From a virus: a DNA stretch of 31,314 nt. Positions 7,530 through 14,612 of the stretch are shown here, one piece after another. Numbering within the stretch: position 1 is the stretch's first letter; each line of letters opens with the position of its first letter. Under the pieces are notes generated by a model. That model was given only the letters and a program-made list of their open reading frames with translations. It was not told the origin of the DNA and ran no database searches. The stretch spans positions 1 to 31,314 of IMG/VR virus record IMGVR_UViG_3300020179_001525, one strand, 5' to 3'. The position numbers were made by a program, and so were the translations under genes.

Positions 7530-8546
7530 TTGAGCAACACGTTAGAAGCCCCTTTCCCATACTTCGGTGGGAAGAGTAAAGTAGCCGCTGAAGTGTGGCG
7601 TAGATTCGGGGATGTTCGATCTTACGTTGAGCCTTTTTTTGGCTCGGGTGCCGTTCTTCTAGGGCGTCCTTTACCGTTTCATGGCATTGAAACGGTCAAC
7701 GACAAAGATGCCCTATTATGTAACTTCTGGCGGGCTGTTCAGGCAGACCCCGCAGCGGTGGCGCATTTTGCGGATTGGCCCGTAAATGAGTGCGATCTCC
7801 ATGCTCGTCATTTATGGCTTGTTGAGCACAAAGAGGACATTACAGATCGGCTCATCCTCGATCCGGAATGGTTCGATGTGAAAGCCGCAGGTTGGTGTGT
7901 TTGGGGTATCTCCGCATGGATTGGCACGGGTTGGTGTACGGGTAATGGCCCTTGGACTCGTAAGGGGGATGGTTTTGGGAAAGTTAGTGGCGGCACGCAA
8001 GGCATAAAACGCCAGATTCCCCGTTTGAGCGGTACGCAAGGCATAAATTGCCAGATCCCCCAATATGGGGGATCTGGTAAAGGCGTTCTTAGATCATATA
8101 TGGGTAAAGACGCACTAACTCTTTACTTTAATGAGCTTGCCGCTCGATTGCGTAAGGTTCGCGTTTGCTCGGGTGATTGGACTCGTGTTACCGGAGATTC
8201 CGTCCCATTTGGTATGGGGGTTTGCGGGGTTTTCCTCGATCCACCCTATGACACGGGCACTATGGATTATGGTTCGGGTGGGATGGGCAATGGTATTGCA
8301 TCCCAAGTTCGTGATTGGGCCATAAAGTCCGGCACGCGGGATGATATGCGTGTCGCTCTTTGTGGATATGATGAGCACGATTCCCTGCTACGAGAAGGTT
8401 GGGTTCCGTATCGTTGGAAGGCTTCAGGCGGGTACGGGAATCAAAACAAAAAGGGGTACGAGAACGCAACCAAAGAGGTTATATGGTTCTCCCCGCATTG
8501 CATCAAACCGGAAGAATCCGTGTTCGATTTATTTGGTGATTCGTGA
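7530..8546 (+). CDS. D12-class (Dam-like) N6-adenine DNA methyltransferase
   Basis: The 338-residue protein shows the alpha-class order: PFPYFGGKSKVA at residues 8-19, the SAM motif YVEPFFGSGAVLL near residue 32, and catalytic DPPY at 237-240. D12-class enzymes such as Dam transfer a methyl group to adenine N6. The start is TTG 7530 with GAGGG about 9 nt upstream; no ATG or GTG fits the conserved N-terminus. Residues about 155-180 contain a two-copy repeat (GTQGI...QIP), a region that in this family lies in the variable DNA-recognition part. The protein ends in EESVFDLFGDS, shared with the two following methyltransferases but not expected in the family. The stop overlaps the next start (GTGA). 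Confidence 0.88.
   Translation: MSNTLEAPFPYFGGKSKVAAEVWRRFGDVRSYVEPFFGSGAVLLGRPLPFHGIETVNDKDALLCNFWRAVQADPAAVAHFADWPVNECDLHARHLWLVEHKEDITDRLILDPEWFDVKAAGWCVWGISAWIGTGWCTGNGPWTRKGDGFGKVSGGTQGIKRQIPRLSGTQGINCQIPQYGGSGKGVLRSYMGKDALTLYFNELAARLRKVRVCSGDWTRVTGDSVPFGMGVCGVFLDPPYDTGTMDYGSGGMGNGIASQVRDWAIKSGTRDDMRVALCGYDEHDSLLREGWVPYRWKASGGYGNQNKKGYENATKEVIWFSPHCIKPEESVFDLFGDS
7993..8061 (+). repeat. 39-nt tandem repeat encoding GTQGI...QIP units
   Basis: Two imperfect copies, 7993-8023 and 8032-8061, have a 39-nt period and encode 13-residue units GTQGIKRQIPRLS and GTQGINCQIPQYG. They fall in the recognition region of the D12 methyltransferase, where unit number could change by slippage. Confidence 0.7.
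8051..8077 (+). other. 11-bp perfect hairpin in the Dam-like gene
   Basis: CCAGATCCCCC and GGGGGATCTGG pair perfectly around a 5-nt loop (AATAT), directly after the tandem repeat. It encodes residues of the recognition region. The stem is strong enough to matter in mRNA or to promote slippage of the adjacent repeat. Confidence 0.6.
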
Positions 8547-8728
8547 CCCAAATCAGCAACAAAATCACTTTGAGTCATGGTTTCGGTGATAATCGAAACT
8601 CAGCGACGATCTACATCGGGGATTGCATCGAGTCTCTAAAGTCGATGCCCGAGAAATCAGTTCATACTTGCGTGACGTCCCCTCCGTATTGGGGTTTGAG
8701 AGATTACGGTCACGATGGTCAAATCGGC
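8514..8728 (+). repeat. Left-end repeat of methyltransferase pair, copy 1
   Basis: These 215 nt match 9584-9798 with three mismatches that I can see (8611, 8677, 8680). The unit covers the last codons of the upstream gene, the GTGA overlap and the first 62 codons of the methyltransferase. Confidence 0.95.
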
Positions 8729-9616
8729 TTGGAGGACACTCCGGAAGACTACGTCGCTAAGATAGTCGAGGTGTTCCGCGAAGTGCGGCGCGTTCTGCGG
8801 GATGATGGGACGCTGTGGTTGAATTTGGGGGACTCGTATGCAAGCAACTGGGGAATGGGCGCAAAACGCAAAAGTTCATGGTGGTCAACTCGCAGCGAGG
8901 ATTTAGAAGGCAAGGGTTGGGGAACCGTGGAAACCGCTATTCCGCCCAACTCGTTCAAGCCGGGCAGGCCAGATAGGTTGAAAGTCAAAGACCTCGTAGG
9001 CATCCCGTGGCGTGTTGCCTTCGCGTTGCAGGCTGACGGCTGGTATCTGCGGCAGGACATCATCTGGCACAAGCCGAACCCGATGCCGGAAAGCGTGACC
9101 GACCGCTGCACGAAGGCGCACGAGTACATCTTCCTGCTGGCGAAGTCGGCGCGGTACTACTACGACGCGGAGGCGGTGAAGGAAAGCGCCTCAAGTGCGC
9201 CGACGAAGCCGAGGGATAAATCCTCTGAGGGGTGGCACGACGGGTGCGGCACTAACAATTGCCAAACAGGAGAGCGCATCTGGGGCGACACGGGAACCCG
9301 CAACCGCCGCTCCGTGTGGACGGTCACGACCAAGTCCTATAAAGGCGCGCACTTCGCTACTTTCCCCGAAGAATTAATAGAGCCGATGATTCTCGCTGGA
9401 AGTTCAAATGACGGACTCGTGCTAGACCCATTTTCGGGTTCGGGCACGACGGGGGCGGTAGCCCTCCGTCTTGGCCGTAACTTTGTTGGTTGTGAACTAA
9501 ATCCTGAGTATGTAAAGTTAGCCGAATCTAGGATTCGTGGTGAATCCCCTCCGGTTTCTTCGGGTGAATCAGAGGAATCTAGTGAATCCGTGTTCGATTT
9601 ATTTGGTGATTCGTGA
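8543..9616 (+). CDS. Beta-class DNA methyltransferase, paralogue 1
   Basis: This 357-residue enzyme has catalytic TSPPYWGLRDYG (Ser46-Pro-Pro-Tyr49) ahead of the SAM-binding DPFSGSGTTG (295-304), the motif order of beta-class N4-cytosine or N6-adenine methyltransferases. Conserved intermediate blocks include GTLWLNLGDSY, DLVGIPWRVAFALQADGW and RQDIIWHKPNPMPESV. Two variable segments, about residues 98-145 and 210-265, differ from the next gene and probably set target specificity. GTG 8543 overlaps the previous stop by 4 nt. The C-terminal linker is Ser/Glu-rich and ends in SESVFDLFGDS. The first 62 codons and last 87 codons are almost identical in DNA to the next gene, while the middle has a different, GC-richer codon style. 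Confidence 0.92.
   Translation: MTQISNKITLSHGFGDNRNSATIYIGDCIESLKSMPEKSVHTCVTSPPYWGLRDYGHDGQIGLEDTPEDYVAKIVEVFREVRRVLRDDGTLWLNLGDSYASNWGMGAKRKSSWWSTRSEDLEGKGWGTVETAIPPNSFKPGRPDRLKVKDLVGIPWRVAFALQADGWYLRQDIIWHKPNPMPESVTDRCTKAHEYIFLLAKSARYYYDAEAVKESASSAPTKPRDKSSEGWHDGCGTNNCQTGERIWGDTGTRNRRSVWTVTTKSYKGAHFATFPEELIEPMILAGSSNDGLVLDPFSGSGTTGAVALRLGRNFVGCELNPEYVKLAESRIRGESPPVSSGESEESSESVFDLFGDS
9353..9616 (+). repeat. Right-end repeat of methyltransferase pair, copy 1
   Basis: These 264 nt match 10372-10635 with a single mismatch (9548 against 10567). The unit encodes the SAM-binding DPFSGSGTTG motif, the Ser/Glu linker and the SVFDLFGDS tail. Confidence 0.95.
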
Positions 9617-9798
9617 CCCAAATCAGCAACAAAATCACTTTGAGTCATGGTTTCGGTGATAATCGAAACTCAGCGACGATTTACATCGGGGATTGCATCG
9701 AGTCTCTAAAGTCGATGCCCGAGAAATCAGTTCATACTTGCGTGACTTCGCCTCCGTATTGGGGTTTGAGAGATTACGGTCACGATGGTCAAATCGGC
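9584..9798 (+). repeat. Left-end repeat of methyltransferase pair, copy 2
   Basis: Second copy of the 215-nt unit at 8514-8728. It overlaps the end of the right-end repeat copy 1, so the tail-coding 33 nt belongs to both repeats. Confidence 0.95.
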
Positions 9799-10635
9799 CT
9801 TGAGGACACGCCGGAAGACTACGTCGCCAATCTGGTCGAGGTGTTCCGGGAAGTGCGGCGGGTGCTGCGGGACGACGGGACGCTGTGGCTGAATCTGGGG
9901 GATTCGTATGCGAACACTGGCGCGGGAGATTTATCAAAGGTTGGAGGGTTCACCGGCCAGCGGATTCGAGCGCGATCAATCCCTGCTGGCCTCAAACCCA
10001 AAGACCTCGTCGGCATCCCGTGGCGCGTAGCATTCGCCCTGCAAGCGGACGGTTGGTATCTGCGGCAGGACATCATCTGGTCGAAGCCGAACCCGATGCT
10101 GGAAAGCGTGACCGACCGCTGCACGAAGGCGCACGAATACCTGTTTCTTTTGGCGAAGTCCGAGCGGTACTACTACGATGCCGCCGCTATTGCAGAGCCT
10201 GCGATCCACGCGGGCGCGACGGTTCTAAACAACAACGGTAAGAACGCGCAGATGGGCAAGCATGGACAGACACGCAGAGGGTTCTTGCGGCCGGATGGTG
10301 TGACCGTTGCCGAAACGCGCAACCGCCGTTCCGTCTGGACGATCACGACGAAGCCCTATAAAGGCGCACATTTCGCTACTTTCCCCGAAGAATTAATAGA
10401 GCCGATGATTCTCGCTGGAAGTTCAAATGACGGACTCGTGCTAGACCCATTTTCGGGTTCGGGCACGACGGGGGCGGTAGCCCTCCGTCTTGGCCGTAAC
10501 TTTGTTGGTTGTGAACTAAATCCTGAGTATGTAAAGTTAGCCGAATCTAGGATTCGTGGTGAATCTCCTCCGGTTTCTTCGGGTGAATCAGAGGAATCTA
10601 GTGAATCCGTGTTCGATTTATTTGGTGATTCGTGA
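9613..10635 (+). CDS. Beta-class DNA methyltransferase, paralogue 2
   Basis: The 340-residue enzyme is a tandem paralogue of the preceding gene, with TSPPYWGLRDYG at 45-56, DPFSGSGTTG at 278-287 and the same SESVFDLFGDS tail. Both catalytic motifs are intact, so both enzymes should be active. The variable segments are different: residues about 98-128 (GAGDLSKVGGFTGQR) replace a longer unrelated stretch, and residues about 195-240 (GATVLNNNGKNAQMGKHG) replace another. This points to a different recognition sequence. GTG 9613 overlaps the previous TGA. The next gene, SbcD-like, starts inside its stop codon in the same way. Methylation target cannot be told from sequence. Confidence 0.92.
   Translation: MTQISNKITLSHGFGDNRNSATIYIGDCIESLKSMPEKSVHTCVTSPPYWGLRDYGHDGQIGLEDTPEDYVANLVEVFREVRRVLRDDGTLWLNLGDSYANTGAGDLSKVGGFTGQRIRARSIPAGLKPKDLVGIPWRVAFALQADGWYLRQDIIWSKPNPMLESVTDRCTKAHEYLFLLAKSERYYYDAAAIAEPAIHAGATVLNNNGKNAQMGKHGQTRRGFLRPDGVTVAETRNRRSVWTITTKPYKGAHFATFPEELIEPMILAGSSNDGLVLDPFSGSGTTGAVALRLGRNFVGCELNPEYVKLAESRIRGESPPVSSGESEESSESVFDLFGDS
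10372..10635 (+). repeat. Right-end repeat of methyltransferase pair, copy 2
   Basis: Second copy of the 264-nt unit at 9353-9616. Its last 33 nt (10603-10635) are the third occurrence of the tail-coding sequence also found at 8514-8546 and 9584-9616. Confidence 0.95.
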
Positions 10636-11597
10636 TTCGACTCGTGTGGCGAACTGACGTGCATTTGTCTGACCGCCCGCCCGCATCTCGCACCGATGAT
10701 TGGGCGAACACGGTGTTCGACAAGTTAGGCCAAGTGCGAGACGTAGCGCGCAAGGTCAACGCCCACGCCATTATCGACGGTGGTGACTTCTTCCATATCA
10801 AGTCGCCTACTCGAAACTCGCATGAACTCGTCCGGCGCACCGTCGAGCACCATGCCGATTATCCGTGTCCGGTTTACTGCGTTCCTGGCAATCACGATTC
10901 GATTTACGGCGACTATGCGTTCTTGCCGCAACAGCCCCTTGGCGTCCTTTACGCCGCAGGGGTTTTTCGTCCGCTGTACGACCAACACGAAGTTGTTTTC
11001 TTCCAAGACGGTTTGAAGGTCCGTGTTGTCGGTATTCCCTATCACGGCACGACGTATGACCTGACCCGCTTTACGTCGATTCAGCGGGGCGACGAGGACT
11101 TTTTGATCTGCATCGCCCATGTGCTCGCGTCAAAGCAAGGCGGCACGATGTTCGAGGGCGAGGACATTATCAAGTACGCCGACTTGCTCGACACCGCGCC
11201 TGACTTATACGCCTTCGGACATTGGCATAAAGACCAAGGCGTTGAGCATATCGGCGGCAAGACATTCGTGAACATCGGGAGCCTGACCCGAGGCTCGCTG
11301 TCCCAAGACGACCTGAGCCGTGTTCCTGCTTGCGCGATTTTCACCTGCGAAAAGGGCAAGCCGCTAGAGGTCACGACTGTTCGATTGCGCGTGGCAACGC
11401 CCGAGCAGATTTTCGATCTTGAGAAGCGTGACCGCCAAGTTCGTCGACAAGAAGAAATGGACGCTTTCGTGGGCCGCATTCGGGACGCGCTTCAGCCGTT
11501 GGACGGCGCGAAGTCCGTAGCCGATAGCGTGCGCGAAATGCCGGACATTCCTGAAAACGTCCGTGAGCGGGTTCTCTCTTATTTGGAAAAGGCGTAG
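10632..11597 (+). CDS. SbcD/Mre11-like exonuclease subunit
   Basis: The 321-residue protein has the calcineurin-type metallophosphoesterase motifs of SbcD/Mre11: TDVHLSD (8-14), GGDFFH (50-55), GNHD (86-89), a later His in CIAHVL, and GHWHK near residue 197, followed by NIGSLTRGS. With its SbcC/Rad50 partner this nuclease processes DNA ends, hairpins and recombination intermediates; T4 gp47/gp46 is the phage counterpart. It starts at GTG 10632, overlapping the methyltransferase stop. The C-terminal 80 residues are helical and charged and may form the capping or partner-binding region. The matching ATPase is encoded in two separate genes, one upstream (5076) and one downstream (13971). Confidence 0.9.
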   Translation: MIRLVWRTDVHLSDRPPASRTDDWANTVFDKLGQVRDVARKVNAHAIIDGGDFFHIKSPTRNSHELVRRTVEHHADYPCPVYCVPGNHDSIYGDYAFLPQQPLGVLYAAGVFRPLYDQHEVVFFQDGLKVRVVGIPYHGTTYDLTRFTSIQRGDEDFLICIAHVLASKQGGTMFEGEDIIKYADLLDTAPDLYAFGHWHKDQGVEHIGGKTFVNIGSLTRGSLSQDDLSRVPACAIFTCEKGKPLEVTTVRLRVATPEQIFDLEKRDRQVRRQEEMDAFVGRIRDALQPLDGAKSVADSVREMPDIPENVRERVLSYLEKA

Positions 11598-11605
11598 AAT
11601 ACGCC
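11591..11605 (+). other. Small hairpin at the SbcD stop
   Basis: GGCGTA-GAA-TACGCC is a 6-bp palindrome spanning the stop codon and ending 1 nt before the ATG of the next gene. It would cover the ribosome-binding area and could couple translation of the two genes. Confidence 0.4.
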
Positions 11606-11606
11606 T

Positions 11607-12524
11607 ATGAACGAGAATAGCACGATCTATTGGTCGAGTTTCGCGCTGTACGAGACGTGCCCGCAGAAGTTCCTGTGGTCGCGCGGGTGGGATGGGATCG
11701 ATTGTGGTGGTGGGCCAGGCAAGCCTAAGCCCATGACGGAAAAGCCGAGTCCGCGACATCACGCGGTCATGGGCACCGTGATTCAGTACGCCATTGAGCG
11801 TATGTATAATGATGAACTCTACAAAGACCCGAAAACGCTTTCGGCCACTTTGCTGAACATCGTCGACCGTGAATGGGAGCGGCAAGAGTCTGACCCGCGA
11901 AACTTCATGGACTACCGTGAGATGGAGTTGACCCGTTCTGAGATGCTTCAGCATTGTAAGGACGCGGTTCTCGGTTATCTCAAGACGATGAAGGCTCACA
12001 AGTTCATTGGCCCTTACGCGAAGGCCGAGGTTGGGCTAGTCGGGTGGATTGACCAATACACGCAGGTCGGTGGCCGTGCCGACTTGATTATTCGCCGTGA
12101 CGACAATGGGCTTACCATTCTCGACGGCAAGAACACGAAGCGCAAAGACCCCGATCCCGATCAGTTGCGGTGGTACGCGCTCCTTTTCAAGTTGTCCTAT
12201 AAGCAGGTGCCTGAGCGCATTGGCTTCGTCTGGTACAGGTTTCCTTTCAACGACGAGACGGGCGAATCCGGCATTGAGTGGATTCCCTTTACCGACGAGG
12301 ACTTGGAGGGTATCGCGCAGCGCGTCGTGCAGGCTCGGCTTTCAATGCGTAAGGGCAAGTTTGACCCGACGCCTACTCCGACGAATTGTAAATACTGCGA
12401 CTTTGAGACGGTTTGCGAGGCGCGTAAAACTCAGCGCGAGTTCAACGCCGCGAGACGCAAGCCGAAAGAAGAAAAGCCGAAAGAAGCCGCTGGTCCGGAC
12501 GGATTTGGCGATTTGATCCTGTAA
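11607..12524 (+). CDS. Cas4/AddB-type PD-(D/E)XK nuclease with Fe-S cluster cysteines
   Basis: The 305-residue protein has a RecB-family nuclease core: GRADLII with Asp159, then LTILDGKNTK with Asp173 and Lys175 forming the D...DxK signature. Four cysteines are placed as in Fe-S nucleases: Cys18 in TCPQKF near the N-terminus and Cys261, Cys264, Cys270 in NCKYCDFETVC near the C-terminus. The opening YWSSFALYETCPQKFLW is typical of this superfamily. Phages use such single-domain exonucleases in recombination and end processing. A Lys/Glu-rich linker leads to a terminal DGFGDLIL, similar in character to tails on other proteins in the block. ATG 11607 follows the SbcD stop closely. Confidence 0.85.
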   Translation: MNENSTIYWSSFALYETCPQKFLWSRGWDGIDCGGGPGKPKPMTEKPSPRHHAVMGTVIQYAIERMYNDELYKDPKTLSATLLNIVDREWERQESDPRNFMDYREMELTRSEMLQHCKDAVLGYLKTMKAHKFIGPYAKAEVGLVGWIDQYTQVGGRADLIIRRDDNGLTILDGKNTKRKDPDPDQLRWYALLFKLSYKQVPERIGFVWYRFPFNDETGESGIEWIPFTDEDLEGIAQRVVQARLSMRKGKFDPTPTPTNCKYCDFETVCEARKTQREFNAARRKPKEEKPKEAAGPDGFGDLIL

Positions 12525-12526
12525 AA

Positions 12527-12542
12527 TAGGGGGTGCCCCCTA
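12527..12542 (+). other. GC-rich palindrome after the PD-(D/E)XK gene
   Basis: TAGGGGG-TG-CCCCCTA lies just after the stop codon. No T-run follows, so it is an atypical terminator at best; mRNA end protection or pausing is possible. Confidence 0.4.
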
Positions 12543-12566
12543 ACTGCTTTGGGTGTATTGGCAAAC

Positions 12567-12830
12567 ATGGATTTAGACGCACGCTTGAAGCAGGCCCTCG
12601 CAACGCGCGACCGCCTTGCGGACGAAGTGAACAAGATTGAAGCGCGCCGTGAACTCGCCCAAAAGAATCTAGCCGAGGTTGAGGCTGAGATTCGTGCGAA
12701 GGGCATTGACCCCGATCAAATCGACGGCAAGGTGCGCGAATTAGAGGAATCCTACGCTGCGGCTTTGAGCAAGTTTGAAGCCGAGATTGACGCTCTCGAC
12801 AAGGCACTTTCGCCTTATCGGTCCCTGTGA
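12567..12830 (+). CDS. Small coiled-coil protein, 87 residues
   Basis: ATG 12567 gives an 87-residue, almost wholly helical, highly charged protein with heptad-like spacing (LKQALATRDRLADEVNKIE, LEESYAAALSKFEAEID). An in-frame TTG at 12549 would add six residues. The gene ends 7 nt before the sliding-clamp gene, within the replication operon. It may be a small partner or assembly factor for a neighbour such as the split SbcC ATPase, whose C-terminal half has only a short coil, but this is a guess from context. No family was recognised. Confidence 0.7.
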   Translation: MDLDARLKQALATRDRLADEVNKIEARRELAQKNLAEVEAEIRAKGIDPDQIDGKVRELEESYAAALSKFEAEIDALDKALSPYRSL

Positions 12831-12837
12831 GGAATCA

Positions 12838-13983
12838 ATGAAGATTGAAGTAGCCAAGATTGATCTTGAGGCCGCACTCGCGGTGTCCACGCTGACGGTT
12901 GGTTCTGGCACCGACTTGTCCTCGCATTACCTGTTCCGCAAGACGGGTTCAGGAGTCGAGATTTTGTCCTACGATATGCGTACTTTCAGCGGCATCCCGC
13001 TGAAGTGCGTGTCCGAAGGCGAAGATGCTTTCACCGTCGAGGCTTGGCGTCTGGACAAGTGGCTGTCCGGTGTGGCCGACGGTTTGCTGACGATTACGTC
13101 GGACGCAAACGGCGAAGTGACCGCTAAGGGCACGAAGGGCCGGATTCGTTTGCGCTCGCTCGACCCGACGAAGTTTCCATATTGGGATCGCCTTTACTCT
13201 GACGCGAAGGTAGACGGGACCATCGTGCCGTCTACGCTGAATCGCGCGATTAACGTGTCGAAGTGCTTTGTGTCCACCGACGACACGCAGAAGCCCGAGA
13301 TTTGCCAAATCGAGGCAATCAACGGCACGCTCTGGTCGACTGACCGCCGCGCGTTGTCGCACGTTCGCGTTGCCATGCCCGAGTTGAATATGCGGATTCC
13401 GGGCAAGGATATCCCGACCCTCACGAAGTTCCTGTCGCTTAAAGACACGCTCAACGGTGACGTGACGCTGCTTACGTCGGAGCGGTCTGCGAACGATGGT
13501 GGTGGCGCGTGTGCGTTCATTCGCCGTGTTGACGGCGGCTACATCGGCATCAGCCGCCCGAACGCGCCGTTCCCCAAGCTCGACGTGAATCCGGACAATG
13601 ACGACGAATCCTCATTCGTGTTGGATTTGGTGGACTTCAAGGCTGCGGTCAGCGTGCTTTCTGCGTCCGCGCCGAAGAACCACGAGACGATTCGTTTGCG
13701 GTATCTCGACGGTCGTGTGATCGCTTCTATGCCTTCCGATGCGGGCGGTGAGGACGATTACCCGATCACGGTCAAGGGCGATATCGTCAACGGTGACGCT
13801 TTCGCCGACGGCTTCACCGTTGGGCATAACTACCTGAAGTCGATTGCCGACGCTTTCGGGGTAGCCGAGTTGAAGTTGGGTGTAAACCGTCGTGGTAAGG
13901 GTGGCTTTATCGGCGTGCGTCATAAGGACCCCGCCGAGGTGGGTGCCACCGACTACTTCGCGGTTTTGGTGTGGAAGAACTAA
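12838..13983 (+). CDS. dnaN: DnaN-like sliding clamp
   Basis: The 381-residue protein resembles bacterial beta clamps in length and layout: three repeats of the processivity fold, with clamp-like segments such as YFRKTGSG-type strands near the N-terminus, EAWRLDKWLSGVADGLLTI, GTLWSTDRRALSHVRVAMP in the middle and a C-terminal part rich in beta strands. The clamp encircles DNA and tethers polymerase and other proteins through short peptide motifs. A DnaX-type loader is encoded at 17007, giving a self-contained bacterial-type clamp system rather than the T4 gp45/gp44-62 type. ATG 12838 has GAGG just upstream. The 3' end overlaps the next gene by 13 nt. The match is by pattern, not alignment. 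Confidence 0.75.
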   Translation: MKIEVAKIDLEAALAVSTLTVGSGTDLSSHYLFRKTGSGVEILSYDMRTFSGIPLKCVSEGEDAFTVEAWRLDKWLSGVADGLLTITSDANGEVTAKGTKGRIRLRSLDPTKFPYWDRLYSDAKVDGTIVPSTLNRAINVSKCFVSTDDTQKPEICQIEAINGTLWSTDRRALSHVRVAMPELNMRIPGKDIPTLTKFLSLKDTLNGDVTLLTSERSANDGGGACAFIRRVDGGYIGISRPNAPFPKLDVNPDNDDESSFVLDLVDFKAAVSVLSASAPKNHETIRLRYLDGRVIASMPSDAGGEDDYPITVKGDIVNGDAFADGFTVGHNYLKSIADAFGVAELKLGVNRRGKGGFIGVRHKDPAEVGATDYFAVLVWKN

Positions 13984-14612
13984 TCCAAAAACTCGACGCC
14001 CTTCGCTTGGACGCCGCACGAGTCTCAGGGATTCGTGCGGCGTCTTTGTCTGAAATGGGGCAGGTCGAGGCGCGCATCGCTCACTTGGAATCCGAGGATC
14101 AAATCCTCTCCCGAGTCGCGGACGTGCTTCGTGCATTGATCGACCGCGAGGTCGTGGACAACGCAAAACTCGCTCAAGACCTGCTCACCGAAGGTTTGGG
14201 CGCGGTGTTTGACGACCTGCATTTGTCCGTCCGTTCCGAAGTGGACGTGCAGCGGGGTAAGGTGTCCGTAGACCTAATCACCACTCAAGTTGATGCAGGG
14301 GGGATGATTGAAGGGTCTAGCGTAGATGCCTATGGCGGTTCCATCGCCACCGTTCAGTCCGTTTTGCTACGAATCGTCGTCACCCATCGGCGGGGGCTTC
14401 GGCCCTTGATCTTGCTCGATGAATCCCTAGCCGCTGTTGCCGAGCATTACGTTCCGAGAGTTGGGCGTTTCTTACGCTTGCTCTCTAAGCGTCTTGGAAT
14501 CGACATTCTGGCGGTTTCCCATAGCCAAACGCTTGTCGAAGAAGCGGACTTGGCTTATCGGATTCACAAAAAAGACGGCGAGGCGACCTTTAAGGAAGTT
14601 GTGCGCCGATGA
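13971..14612 (+). CDS. SbcC/Rad50-like ATPase, C-terminal half
   Basis: This 213-residue protein carries the parts missing from the ATPase at 5076: an ABC signature SSVDAYGGS (116-124), Walker B LILLDES (146-152) with catalytic Glu151, and an H-loop AVSHSQ with His184. Only about 60 residues of helical, coil-like sequence precede the ATPase lobe and no Cys-x-x-Cys is present. It cannot bind ATP alone because it has no Walker A, so it should pair with the N-terminal half. GTG 13971 lies inside the clamp gene (13-nt overlap), so translation is probably coupled to the clamp. The stop overlaps the next ATG. An alternative is a RecF/SMC-like lobe, but the SbcD gene between the halves favours SbcC. 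Confidence 0.83.
   Translation: MEELIQKLDALRLDAARVSGIRAASLSEMGQVEARIAHLESEDQILSRVADVLRALIDREVVDNAKLAQDLLTEGLGAVFDDLHLSVRSEVDVQRGKVSVDLITTQVDAGGMIEGSSVDAYGGSIATVQSVLLRIVVTHRRGLRPLILLDESLAAVAEHYVPRVGRFLRLLSKRLGIDILAVSHSQTLVEEADLAYRIHKKDGEATFKEVVRR

Noticed and set aside
7993-8077. CRISPR-like repeat
   Set aside because: There are only two imperfect in-frame copies inside a protein-coding gene, without spacers of regular type.
11364-11999. 211-codon minus-strand frame across the SbcD/nuclease junction
   Set aside because: It crosses two well-supported plus-strand genes and shows no recognisable motif.
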